A stretch of 64,000 nucleotides of DNA, from the NCBI GenBank assembly GCA_963714145.1, contig OY970235.1, positions 7,316,001-7,380,000 of the forward strand. Direction: 5' to 3'. The position numbers and the translations under genes are program-made. Below, piece by piece: positions 1 to 7,855 of the stretch (position 1 is the first letter of the stretch; every line of letters starts with the position of its first letter). The notes under the pieces are model-generated. The model was not told the origin of the DNA. It made no database searches and worked only from the letters and a program-made list of their open reading frames with translations. This stretch comes from JBBWZH01 sp035544115 (GTDB lineage Bacteria > Actinomycetota > Actinomycetes > Mycobacteriales > CADCTP01).

Positions 1-331
1 CGGCGACGTCGGCCACCCCCGAGTCGCCGGGGCCGCCCGGATTGACCAGCAGCGACCCGATCCGCTGCCCGGGCCGGCTGGCCAGGTGCCGGATCACCGA
101 CAGGGCGATCGTCGCGCCGCCGGGCCGGGCCCAGTCCAGCGGCACCGGGACGGTCGCGCACTCCAGCCGCGGGCCGCAGCCGACCCAGTCGACCCGGGAC
201 ACCGGCGCGGCGGCCGCCGTGCCGGGCGCGGTGGCGGGCGCCAGGACCAGCGTCGCGAGGCAGCCGGCGGCCAGCCGGGCGAGGCGGCGTCCACCGTACG
301 CAACGCCAGGTGGCGGCGGCCTCAAGGACAT
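1..331 (-). CDS. Secreted alpha/beta hydrolase, tripeptidyl aminopeptidase (Tap)-like, 5' part only
   Basis: The first 110 residues are present; the gene runs off the left edge of the window. The ATG at 331 follows an AGGAG site. The N-terminus has Arg residues, a hydrophobic run (LAAGCLATLVLAP) and an Ala-rich end that fits a signal peptide, possibly a lipobox-like LAAGC. The mature part shows a Cys pair (GCGPRLEC), then TVPVPLDWARPGG and GSLLVNPGGPGDSGV. These are typical of Streptomyces Tap-type exopeptidases (family S33), where the NPGGPG strand forms the oxyanion-hole region. The catalytic Ser, Asp and His would lie outside the window. Family assignment is good; substrate is unknown. Confidence 0.8.
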   Translation of the reverse strand, partial: MSLRPPPPGVAYGGRRLARLAAGCLATLVLAPATAPGTAAAAPVSRVDWVGCGPRLECATVPVPLDWARPGGATIALSVIRHLASRPGQRIGSLLVNPGGPGDSGVADVA

Positions 332-535
332 CCTGGGCTCCTATCCAGGGCGAACCGGTGCTGCAGCCAGCCGATCGTCTCGGTGCGCCAGTGAAGCGCG
401 GCGGCGCCGGGCCCGACAACGACCAATCCGAGCAGCCGTTATCTCCGCGGGTGATTACCATCCCCGGCTTTCCGGCCGTCGGCGGCCGCAAAGTCCCGAA
501 AACGTGTTCAGGCCACGGATGTGCCATATCACTGG

Positions 536-563
536 TTGACACCCTCATTGGGCGGTCTCTAAG
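536..563 (+). promoter_or_regulatory. Candidate sigma70-type promoter for the DUF6055 gene
   Basis: A perfect TTGACA (536-541) is followed after 16 bases by TCTAAG (558-563), which matches four of six -10 positions. Transcription would start near 570 and give a leader of about 325 nt before the start codon at 897. Confidence 0.45.
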
Positions 564-570
564 CTCGCGA

Positions 571-588
571 AGCGAAATCGTTTTCGCT
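571..588. promoter_or_regulatory. Palindrome at the predicted transcription start
   Basis: AGCGAAA-tcgt-TTTCGCT is a perfect 7-bp inverted repeat with a 4-base spacer. It starts just downstream of the candidate -10 box, a position typical of a repressor operator. The cognate regulator is not evident nearby. Confidence 0.5.
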
Positions 589-896
589 CATTTCGACCGA
601 GCCCGAGACGAACGCGCGGCGGCCTGACCCGGCCGGGGCCCATTCGGCACCCGGCGCCGAAGTGAGGTGCCGCATGCGACCAGGGTCGCTTCCCGCCGTG
701 CTGGCCGGGGTCTCGCCGCCGGCCGGCGGCAACGCCGTCCGGCTCCCGCACAGGTGCGCCGTTATCGGCCGACGGTACCGCTTCGCCGCGCACGACCGCA
801 TCGAGCTGATCTGACCCGACCGGGCTGTGGCCGGCCGGCGCGCGCAGCGCGGTCAGCCCGCCTCGGAGCAACCAGTCGACCGTGAGGAGTCTCGAC
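589..896 (+). other. Leader region without a convincing gene
   Basis: About 300 bases lie between the operator-like palindrome and the DUF6055 start. The one short open frame here (from 667) encodes an Arg/Pro-rich sequence typical of non-coding frames in high-GC DNA. I see no riboswitch that I recognise. Confidence 0.4.
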
Positions 897-3008
897 ATGC
901 GCCAGTGGATCTCCCGGCACCGGTCGGCCGTGCTGGCCGGCGTGCCGCTCGCGCTAGCGACCGTACTGGTCGTACCGCGGTCGGCACCGCCCGCGGCGGC
1001 CGCGGTGAAGACCGTCTACATCCCGGCCCGCTGGGCGAGCACCGGCGAGGTGCCGTGGGTGCAGCAGCGGACGAAGGAGTCGGCGAACTTCATCCTGCTG
1101 TGGGGCGACCTGGCCGGCACCGACCCGAAGACCGCGCCGGCCCAGTACCGGTTCGACCCGGACAACGTGCTCAGCCAGCTCGAGTCGCTGTACTCGTTCT
1201 ACGTCAACACGATGCGGTTCACCCCGGAGACCGGGCTGCTCGCCCAGTTCAAGATCGACGTGATCGTCACGGGCGGCTGGTCGACCAGGCCCCAGCTGAA
1301 CGCCTGGGCCACCGGCGGGTCCACCGACAACAAGGTCGGCGTGATCAACATCGCGCCCGGGGCGGCCCTGCCCGGCTCCTGGGGGCTGGCCCACGAGCTG
1401 GGACACGTGTTCCAGAACTACACGTTCCTCGGCCGGTCGGGGGTGGGGCTGACCGACCCGTCGGCCGGCACGTTCTGGGAGACCAGCGCGGAGTTCATGG
1501 CGATGCAGGCGTTGCCGACGACCGCGGCCGGTGACCTGACCCGGTTCATCCGCACCGAGAACCTGTACTGGTCCAGCAGCCGGCACCACTACGGCAACTG
1601 GATGCTGATGCAGTACATCAAGGACCGCGACGGGCTGGCGATGTTCAACCGGATCTGGAACGAGGCCCGCAGCAACGAGCACCCGCTCGAGGTGTACCGC
1701 CGGATCACCGGGATCACCCAGGCCGAGCTGAACCGGCGGGTGGGCGAGTACGCCCAGCACAACGTGACGTGGGACTACAGCAACCGGGCCACCGTGATGC
1801 CGTTCATCAACCAGCTCTACCCGTTCGTGACCGCGTACAACGGCGTGGCGGTGGAGGCGGTCAACCAGGCCGCCGGCCACTACCGGATCTCCGACGCGCT
1901 GGCCCCGTCGGACTACGGCTACAACAAGATCCGACTGGTGTCCACTGTGGACGGCGGGCTGATCCGGCTGCACCTGAAGGGGCACGCCGAGACCGGGGCG
2001 TCCGGCTGGACGTACGGCTTCGTCGCGGTGCGGAACGGGACGCCCCGGTACGGGCCGCTGTCCCAGGCGACCAACGGCGAGCTGACCTTCCAGACCCAGC
2101 CCGGCGAGCGGGACGTCTACCTGGTGGTCACCGCGACGCCGACCGCGGTGCCGCACTACGCCTTCCTGGACGGCTACCCGCGCAACCGCCGGTTCCCGTA
2201 CGAGTTCCGGATCGACGGCGCGATCCCGTCCGGCTTCGAGCCCGGCTTCGTCAAGCCGGCGGCGCCCGGCAACGGCCACTGGCACAGCAACGGCGGCGGC
2301 TGGGTGGACAACCGGGCGAACGTCGCCGCCAGCGCCTTCGTCGGCCCCCGCGCCGCGGTCTTCGGCAACAGCACGGTCAGCGGCAACGCCCGCATCGAAG
2401 ACCTCGCCTGGGTGAACAGCGGCGCCACCGTCACCGGCAACGCGGTCGTCAAGGGCAGCGCGCTGGTGCAGGGCGGCTCGAACCTGTCCGGCAATATCGT
2501 GATCGGCGGCGACGCCGAGCCGTCGACCGCGTGCGGCACCGGCACCTACCTGATGTTCTCGGACACTCGCCGCTGCGACAGCGGCCCCGCTGAGACCGAC
2601 GTCAACCCGGCGCACGGCACCTTCACCGACGCCGAACTGGCCATCACCGGCACCACCACGCCACCCACCACCACCCCGGCCCCGCCGACCACCACGCCGC
2701 CGCCGGCCGGGACCGGCTGCACCGCCACCTACGCGGTGACCAGCCAGTGGCCGGACGGATTCCAGGCCGACGTGACGGTCCGGGCCGGCAGCGCGCCGAT
2801 CACCGGCTGGACCGTGCGGTGGACGTTCCCGGCCGGGACCGTCACCCAGTCCTGGAACACCGTGCTGACCCTGAACGGCTCGGCGGTGACCGCCGCCAAC
2901 GTCGACCACAACGGCAGCCTGGCCGCGGGAGCCAGCACCACGTTCGGATTCATCGGGTCGGCACCGGCCGCGACCGCCAACCCGACCCCGACCTGCACCG
3001 CGCGCTAG
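897..3008 (+). CDS. Secreted DUF6055 protein with HExxH motif and C-terminal CBM2
   Basis: The protein is 703 residues. The ATG at 897 is preferred over an in-frame GTG at 882 because GAGGAG lies 7 bases upstream of the ATG. A signal peptide ends near PAAAA. Residues 35-450 form a DUF6055-type domain with H166-E-L-G-H170 in AHELGHVF, the zinc-site signature of gluzincin-like metallopeptidases, and a following SAEF. Residues 455-545 contain repeated short V/A-G-N-A units that suggest a beta-helix. A Thr/Pro linker (about 584-605) leads to a family 2 carbohydrate-binding module (about 606-703) with Trp residues in QWPDGF, GWTVRW and QSWN. It probably acts outside the cell on polysaccharide- or glycoprotein-bound substrates. 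Peptidase activity is inferred only from the motif. Confidence 0.8.
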   Translation: MRQWISRHRSAVLAGVPLALATVLVVPRSAPPAAAAVKTVYIPARWASTGEVPWVQQRTKESANFILLWGDLAGTDPKTAPAQYRFDPDNVLSQLESLYSFYVNTMRFTPETGLLAQFKIDVIVTGGWSTRPQLNAWATGGSTDNKVGVINIAPGAALPGSWGLAHELGHVFQNYTFLGRSGVGLTDPSAGTFWETSAEFMAMQALPTTAAGDLTRFIRTENLYWSSSRHHYGNWMLMQYIKDRDGLAMFNRIWNEARSNEHPLEVYRRITGITQAELNRRVGEYAQHNVTWDYSNRATVMPFINQLYPFVTAYNGVAVEAVNQAAGHYRISDALAPSDYGYNKIRLVSTVDGGLIRLHLKGHAETGASGWTYGFVAVRNGTPRYGPLSQATNGELTFQTQPGERDVYLVVTATPTAVPHYAFLDGYPRNRRFPYEFRIDGAIPSGFEPGFVKPAAPGNGHWHSNGGGWVDNRANVAASAFVGPRAAVFGNSTVSGNARIEDLAWVNSGATVTGNAVVKGSALVQGGSNLSGNIVIGGDAEPSTACGTGTYLMFSDTRRCDSGPAETDVNPAHGTFTDAELAITGTTTPPTTTPAPPTTTPPPAGTGCTATYAVTSQWPDGFQADVTVRAGSAPITGWTVRWTFPAGTVTQSWNTVLTLNGSAVTAANVDHNGSLAAGASTTFGFIGSAPAATANPTPTCTAR
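1940..1952. repeat. Iterated palindrome GTCCACTGTGGAC, exact copy
   Basis: One of four exact GTCCACNGTGGAC sites in the window. It lies in the DUF6055 gene as codons TCC-ACT-GTG-GAC (STVD). ACT is a rare Thr codon here. Confidence 0.6.
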
Positions 3009-3039
3009 CCGGACCGACCGGGATCTCGCCGGCGGGGCC

Positions 3040-3163
3040 GTTCCCGGCCCCGCCGGTGGCCCGGCTCCCGACCCCGCCGGCGGGGCCTGGTTCCCGACCC
3101 CGCCGGCGGGGCCTGGTTCCCGGCTCCGCCGGTGGCCTGGTTTCCGGCCCCGCCGGTGGCCTG
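3040..3163. repeat. Degenerate tandem repeat between convergent genes, probable terminator
   Basis: About five copies of a 24-27 base unit built on cccgaccccgccggcggggcctggtt lie head to tail. Each carries a GC-rich palindromic core; two contain the perfect CCCCGCCGGCGGGG. The array fills the gap between the DUF6055 gene and the convergent lipoprotein gene, so it probably folds as a bidirectional terminator. Confidence 0.6.
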
Positions 3164-3164
3164 T

Positions 3165-3689
3165 CTAGGGCGTGGCCGTCGTACTTGCCGAGGCCGTCGG
3201 CGTGGACCCGTCGACCCGGTCGATGAGGTCGAGGTCGATGGCCCACTGGCCCGCGCAGCCGCCCCGGCGCACCCGCGCCTGGCCGGCGGCCAGCGACCCG
3301 GTGGTGAAGAAGACCTCCGCCTCGTCCTCTTCGCTGTCCATCCCACCCGGGCGGTAGCCGGCGGCGGTCACCGCATCCTGAATCAGCACGGTGACCTCGT
3401 CGAGCGGCTTGGTCGTGACCGCCTGCACCTTGAGGTGACCCGCGGTGGTCGCGACGTGCGTGACCGTTCCGACCTTGTCGAAGGACATCCCGGCCGGCAT
3501 GAGCGCCGTCTCGGCCGCCGGTGCCGGGCTCGGGGCCGGACACGCGGCATCCGCCTTGCCCCCCTCGGCCTTGTCTTCGGAGCCGCCTGAGCACCCGGCC
3601 AGAACGACCGACAACGCCGCCGCCGCGGCCGTCACGAGCGCCCAGGACCGCGGCGACGATCCGGGGCGGACGCTGCCATGTTCGACCAT
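3165..3689 (-). CDS. Secreted lipoprotein of unknown function
   Basis: The protein is 174 residues. After Arg residues and a hydrophobic segment comes the lipobox LAGC, so the mature protein should be lipid-anchored outside the membrane at that Cys. A short Gly/Ser/Lys linker follows, then a compact domain of about 120 residues and a Thr/Ser/Ala-rich tail. I do not recognise the domain. The start at 3689 is supported by TAGAAT exactly six bases upstream, which implies a leaderless mRNA. The gene ends at the tandem repeat and is convergent with the DUF6055 gene. Confidence 0.75.
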   Translation of the reverse strand: MVEHGSVRPGSSPRSWALVTAAAAALSVVLAGCSGGSEDKAEGGKADAACPAPSPAPAAETALMPAGMSFDKVGTVTHVATTAGHLKVQAVTTKPLDEVTVLIQDAVTAAGYRPGGMDSEEDEAEVFFTTGSLAAGQARVRRGGCAGQWAIDLDLIDRVDGSTPTASASTTATP

Positions 3690-3701
3690 GCCGGCATTCT
3701 A
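3690..3701 (-). promoter_or_regulatory. -10 box implying a leaderless transcript
   Basis: On the minus strand TAGAAT (3696-3701) is followed by six bases and then the ATG at 3689, so transcription should begin at the start codon. No clear -35 element was seen. Confidence 0.55.
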
Positions 3702-3845
3702 GGTGTGTCCTCGCCCGCATCCGCCGCAGAACTGATGATCTCGACTTCCCGGGTGTATTTTTGCTCCGCGGCGCGGTGCACGTCAGAGGCGTGTTGCCGC
3801 GCGCGATGTGGGCCTGCCGGCGCCCAGCCTGACCTGGAGGCACGC

Positions 3846-6206
3846 GTGGCGATGCGCGGAAGAACCCCCGCCCCGATCCTGGCCGCGACGGCCCTCACCC
3901 TCCTGCTGGGTGCCAGTACCGCCTCGGTCACCGGCGCCGAGCGCCACGGCACCCAGCAGGCACCGCCCCGGTCGGCCGCCAAGGCGGACCCGGTGGGCGC
4001 CGAGGAATGGCTGTACCGCCAGCGGGCCAACCCCGACGGCTCGATCCCGGACGCCGCCGTCACCGAGGCGATCGTGCAGTCCGAGGCGTTGGGCGCGGCG
4101 AGCCTGAGCTCGCCGCACACCAAGCTGGTGTGGTCCCAACTCGGCCCGAGCAACATCGGTGGCCGCGTCCGTGACATCGCCGCCGACCCCACCACCAGGG
4201 ACGTCGCCTACATCGCCACCGGCACCGGCGGCCTCTGGCGGACGGCCGACGGCGGCCAGACCTTCACCAGCGCGTGGAACGACCAACTGCCCCAGTCGAT
4301 GGGTGCCGTCGCGGTCGACTCCCGGGGCGTCGTCTGGGCCGGCACCGGCGAGCCGGACCACGGTGGCGGCTCGGCGTACTACGGCAAGGGCGTCTACAAG
4401 TCGACCGACGACGGCGCGACGTGGACCAGCATGGGCCTGGTGGACGGCGACACGATCGGCCAGATCGTGATCGACCCGCGCGACGACGACCGGGTGTTCG
4501 TCGCCGTGATGGGCGCGCTGCACGACACCGAGCCGACCCGCGGCCTGTTCCTGACCGAGGACGGCGGGGCCAGCTGGACCCGGGTCATCGTCCCGGACAG
4601 CGCCTCCACCGGTGCGATCGACGTGAGCATCGACAAGGCCAACCCCGACATCATGCTCGCCACCACCTGGGACAAGATCCGGGACGAGAAGTCGCGCATC
4701 TACGGCAAGAACTCGTTCCTCTACCGCTCCACCGACGGCGGCCGCACCTGGGCGAACATCCAGCAGGCGCCGCTGCCGCAGAGCCAGGACATCGAGGGGC
4801 GGCCGGTCACCGAGACCTACGTCGGCCGGATGGGCGTCGACTTCAGCGACACCGACCCGAACCGCGCGTACCTGATCACCAGCGCGGCCGGCGGCAACTT
4901 CAACGGCTTCTTCACCAGCGCGGACGCCGGCGCCACCTGGACCGCGGTCGGGCCCACCACCGGCGGCACCCTGCAGAGCATCAGCGGCGGGTTCGCCTGG
5001 TGGTTCGGCCGCGTCTACGTCGACCCGGCCGACCCGCAGCACGTCTTCGTCGCCGGCGTCAGCCTCGCCGAGAGCCGCGACGGCGGCCGCACCTGGACGA
5101 CGACGAACGCCCCGCACGCCGACCAGCACGGCCTGGAGTGGGACCCGTTCACGCCCGGCAAGGTGTACCTCGGCAACGACGGCGGCCTGTACTGGTCGAC
5201 CGAGAACGGCGCGGCGCGCGGCCTGTGGGCCAAGACCCCCCGGCTGCCGGTGACCCAGTTCTACGCGCTGGACGTCTCGGTCCAGAACGGCGCGCGGCTG
5301 AACGCCGGCGCCCAGGACAACGGCTCGCTGAAGTCGTGGGCCGCCGACAACAGCGTCAACGGTGACTGGTTCGGCTTCGTCGGCGGCGACGGGATGATGA
5401 ACCGGATCGACCCGACGAACGACCGGAAGTACTACGGCTGCTCGCAGAACGGCGGCTGCCGCGGCTTCGTCGACGGCGTCGGCTTCACCATGACGATCCC
5501 CGGCCTGCGCAAGAACTGGGTGGCCCCGCTCGAGTTCGGCGCCGACCCGCGCTTCATCTTCGGCGGCAGCGAGTTCGTCAGCCGGATGAACACCGACGCC
5601 GGCCAGCGGGTGTGGCAGCAGATCAGCCCGGACCTCACCGAGGGCACCGAACCCCGCGCGCCCGGCTTCGGCACCATCACCGCCCTGGGGACGACCCCGG
5701 CCGATCCGAACCTGGTCTACGCCGGCACCGACAGCGGCCTGGTCTGGGTCAGCCGCAACGCGATGGCCGCCCCCGACCAGGTGACCTGGGAGAAGCTGCA
5801 GAGCCCGGTCTTCCCGGGCCGCTGGGTCACCCGCGTCACCGTCGACCCGCAGGACCCGAAGGTGGCCTGGGCCAGCTTCTCCGGCTGGCGCTCCGGCGAG
5901 GCCTACCCGCACCTGGTCATGACCAGCGACGGCGGCCGGACCTGGGTCGACATCGTCGGCAAGCGGCTGCCGCAGGCGCCCGTCAACGACGTCCTCCGGC
6001 ACCCGACGAAGAAGGGCTGGCTGTTCGTCGCCACCGACGTCGGCGTCTTCCGCACCACCAACCTCGGCAAGACGTGGATCAAGGTCGGGGTGAACCTCCC
6101 GCTGGTGCCGATCAATGACATCGACATCCCGGCCGGCAGCGAGACGCTCTACGCCGCGACCTACGGCCGCAGCATCTGGACGACCTCGCTGGTCGACGCG
6201 CTCTGA
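3846..6206 (+). CDS. Secreted BNR/Asp-box beta-propeller protein (sortilin/Vps10-like)
   Basis: The protein is 786 residues. The GTG at 3846 is chosen because GGAGG ends five bases upstream; an in-frame ATG at 3852 is the alternative. A signal peptide (ILAATALTLLLGAS) is present. The rest is made of repeated Asp-box units, for example DGGQTF, DDGATW, DGGASW, DGGRTW (three times), DAGATW and NLGKTW. These mark BNR/sortilin-type propellers, with two propellers likely from the length. Such proteins include GH74-like glycan hydrolases, but I could not place a catalytic Asp pair, so enzyme activity is uncertain. It probably works outside the cell. Confidence 0.75.
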   Translation: MAMRGRTPAPILAATALTLLLGASTASVTGAERHGTQQAPPRSAAKADPVGAEEWLYRQRANPDGSIPDAAVTEAIVQSEALGAASLSSPHTKLVWSQLGPSNIGGRVRDIAADPTTRDVAYIATGTGGLWRTADGGQTFTSAWNDQLPQSMGAVAVDSRGVVWAGTGEPDHGGGSAYYGKGVYKSTDDGATWTSMGLVDGDTIGQIVIDPRDDDRVFVAVMGALHDTEPTRGLFLTEDGGASWTRVIVPDSASTGAIDVSIDKANPDIMLATTWDKIRDEKSRIYGKNSFLYRSTDGGRTWANIQQAPLPQSQDIEGRPVTETYVGRMGVDFSDTDPNRAYLITSAAGGNFNGFFTSADAGATWTAVGPTTGGTLQSISGGFAWWFGRVYVDPADPQHVFVAGVSLAESRDGGRTWTTTNAPHADQHGLEWDPFTPGKVYLGNDGGLYWSTENGAARGLWAKTPRLPVTQFYALDVSVQNGARLNAGAQDNGSLKSWAADNSVNGDWFGFVGGDGMMNRIDPTNDRKYYGCSQNGGCRGFVDGVGFTMTIPGLRKNWVAPLEFGADPRFIFGGSEFVSRMNTDAGQRVWQQISPDLTEGTEPRAPGFGTITALGTTPADPNLVYAGTDSGLVWVSRNAMAAPDQVTWEKLQSPVFPGRWVTRVTVDPQDPKVAWASFSGWRSGEAYPHLVMTSDGGRTWVDIVGKRLPQAPVNDVLRHPTKKGWLFVATDVGVFRTTNLGKTWIKVGVNLPLVPINDIDIPAGSETLYAATYGRSIWTTSLVDAL

Positions 6207-6299
6207 GCGGAGCGGGGCGCAGCGGCGTCTGGACTGAGGCAACGCGCCGACGAAGTCGTTGCGCGGTGCCGAGGGAAGACGCCGCGTCTGGCGCTCCGC
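6207..6299. terminator. Nested inverted repeat between convergent genes
   Basis: Three nested pairs of arms are present: GCGGAGCG (6207-6214) with CGCTCCGC (6292-6299), GCGGCGTCT (6222-6230) with AGACGCCGC (6277-6285), and GCAACG (6239-6244) with CGTTGC (6257-6262). Together they could form one long branched hairpin in either RNA, which suits a bidirectional terminator. Confidence 0.55.
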
Positions 6300-6345
6300 G
6301 CAGCGAACGGCTAGCACTGTGAGCCGACCGGGGTCGGACGGCGGG

Positions 6346-7585
6346 TCAGCCGCTCGGCAGCCGGACGGTCGGTGCCGGCACGATGCGCCGGGTCAGCCGC
6401 CACCAGATCCCGGTCTGCAGCACGGCGAGGGTGAGGGTGAACGGCAGCAGGGTCCAGATGCCGGCCCGTTGCGTGATCGCGCCGGCCGACCAGGGGAACA
6501 CCGCCCCGCCCAGCAACGACACCCCGTTGATCAGGCCGATGGCGGTGGGCACCAGCCGCGCCGCGGTCAGTCTGCGGTACCAGCGCCATGGCGGTCGGGA
6601 AGAGCGGTCCGAGGAAGAAGCCGAGCAGGACGAAGCCGGCGCTGGCCACCGCGGCGGCCGGTGCCAGCCAGATCAGCGTGGTACTGGCCGTGACGCCGGC
6701 CATGCAGCCGAAGGAGGTGCCGGCCGCGGGCACCCGGAACCGGGCGGCGACCGGGCTGATCAGGAACCGGCCGGCGGTCAGGCCGAGCCAGTAGCCGCTG
6801 ATGCTGTACCCGGCCAGCACGGCCGGCTGCTGGTACTCCTCGACCAGGAAGGTGTACCCCCAGTTGCCCACGCTGATCTCAAGCCCCACGTAGACGGCGA
6901 GGAACAGGGCGGCCAGCCAGACCGCCGGCTGCCGCACCGCCGGGCCGAACAGGCCGCCGGCGGGCGCCGGCGGGCCGGCCTGCTCGCGGCCGGGGTCGGC
7001 GGCGTCCCCGCGGTCCGGGCCGGGGTGTGCCGGGTAGGCCAGCAGGAAGCCGCCGACCAGCGGGACGCAGGCCGCCGCGAGCAGCAGCCAGACCGCCGTC
7101 CAGGGCAGCGAGCGCAGCAGCCACGCGGCCAGCGCCGGCCCGACCAGCGCGCCGACACCGAAGAACGCGTGCAACCGGTTGAGCCGGCTCGCCGCCGCCG
7201 GCAACCCGCTGAGGTAGGCGTTGAGGGCCGACTCCAGCATCCCGATCCCGCCGCCGGCCAGCACCTGCACGGCCACCAACGCCGCAAACGGCGGGCGGGC
7301 CGCCGAGTACAGGCTGGCGACCAGGAACGCGCCGCCGCCGCCGGCCAGCGCGGCCCGCATGCCGAACCGGTGGATCACCCCGCCGGCGCCGGCCCCGGCC
7401 AGCATGAACCCGGCTGAGAAGGTGAAGAACATGATCCCGATCGTGGCCCGGCTGACCCCGTAGTCACGGATCTGTGCCGGCAGCAGCACCCCGCCGACAC
7501 CGGCGGTGACCCCGATCAGCACGAACGCGGCATAGGCCAGCAGGACCGGCCGGCGCAGCCCCGGACCGGCCACCGACCGCCCCAT
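6346..7585 (-). pseudogene. MFS transporter with a frameshift near its C-terminus
   Basis: The ATG at 7585 (MGRSVAGPG) lies 11 bases after GGAGG and opens a 12-TM major facilitator protein. It reads well down to about 6590 (ALVP), with the N-half motif IMFFTFSAGFMLAGAGAGG. From about 6585 onward the original frame becomes Arg/His-rich nonsense. A second minus-strand frame instead carries the natural continuation RLVPTAIGLINGVSLLGG, the final TM helices and a stop at 6346. A single-base indel at about 6560-6590 joins the two. Either the gene is broken or the base call is wrong. Substrate unknown; MFS assignment good. Confidence 0.7.
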
Positions 7586-7855
7586 CCGCCGCGCAGCCTC
7601 CAGTCGCAGCCCGGACCAACCGGGCCACCCCGGACAATAGTCCTGGCACCCCCGGGCAGACTTCGGTGCAGCCGCGGCACCGCCCAACCTCCGCGCCTGC
7701 GGGCGGGCAGGTCAGGCCCGCCGCTGACCAGCGGCTCGGCTGGTCCCACGGCCACCCGACCCGGCGCCGAGCCGCGCGGGCCGCGCCGGCGCCGGGCTCC
7801 GGGCGGTTGCGCCGGCCCATACCGTGGTACCCGGCGGTCGAGCGACGGGAGTGCG

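Noticed and set aside
667..885. Small Arg-rich open frame upstream of the DUF6055 gene
   Set aside because: Composition is typical of a non-coding frame, and it is Pro/Arg-rich without a conserved motif.
954..2909. A long open frame on the minus strand, and similar long frames opposite other genes (e.g. 3783-6317, 18624-21284, 50028-53021)
   Set aside because: They lie antisense to well supported genes, have Arg/Gly/Pro/Ala-rich translations and no recognisable motifs. Long antisense frames are normal in DNA of this G+C content.
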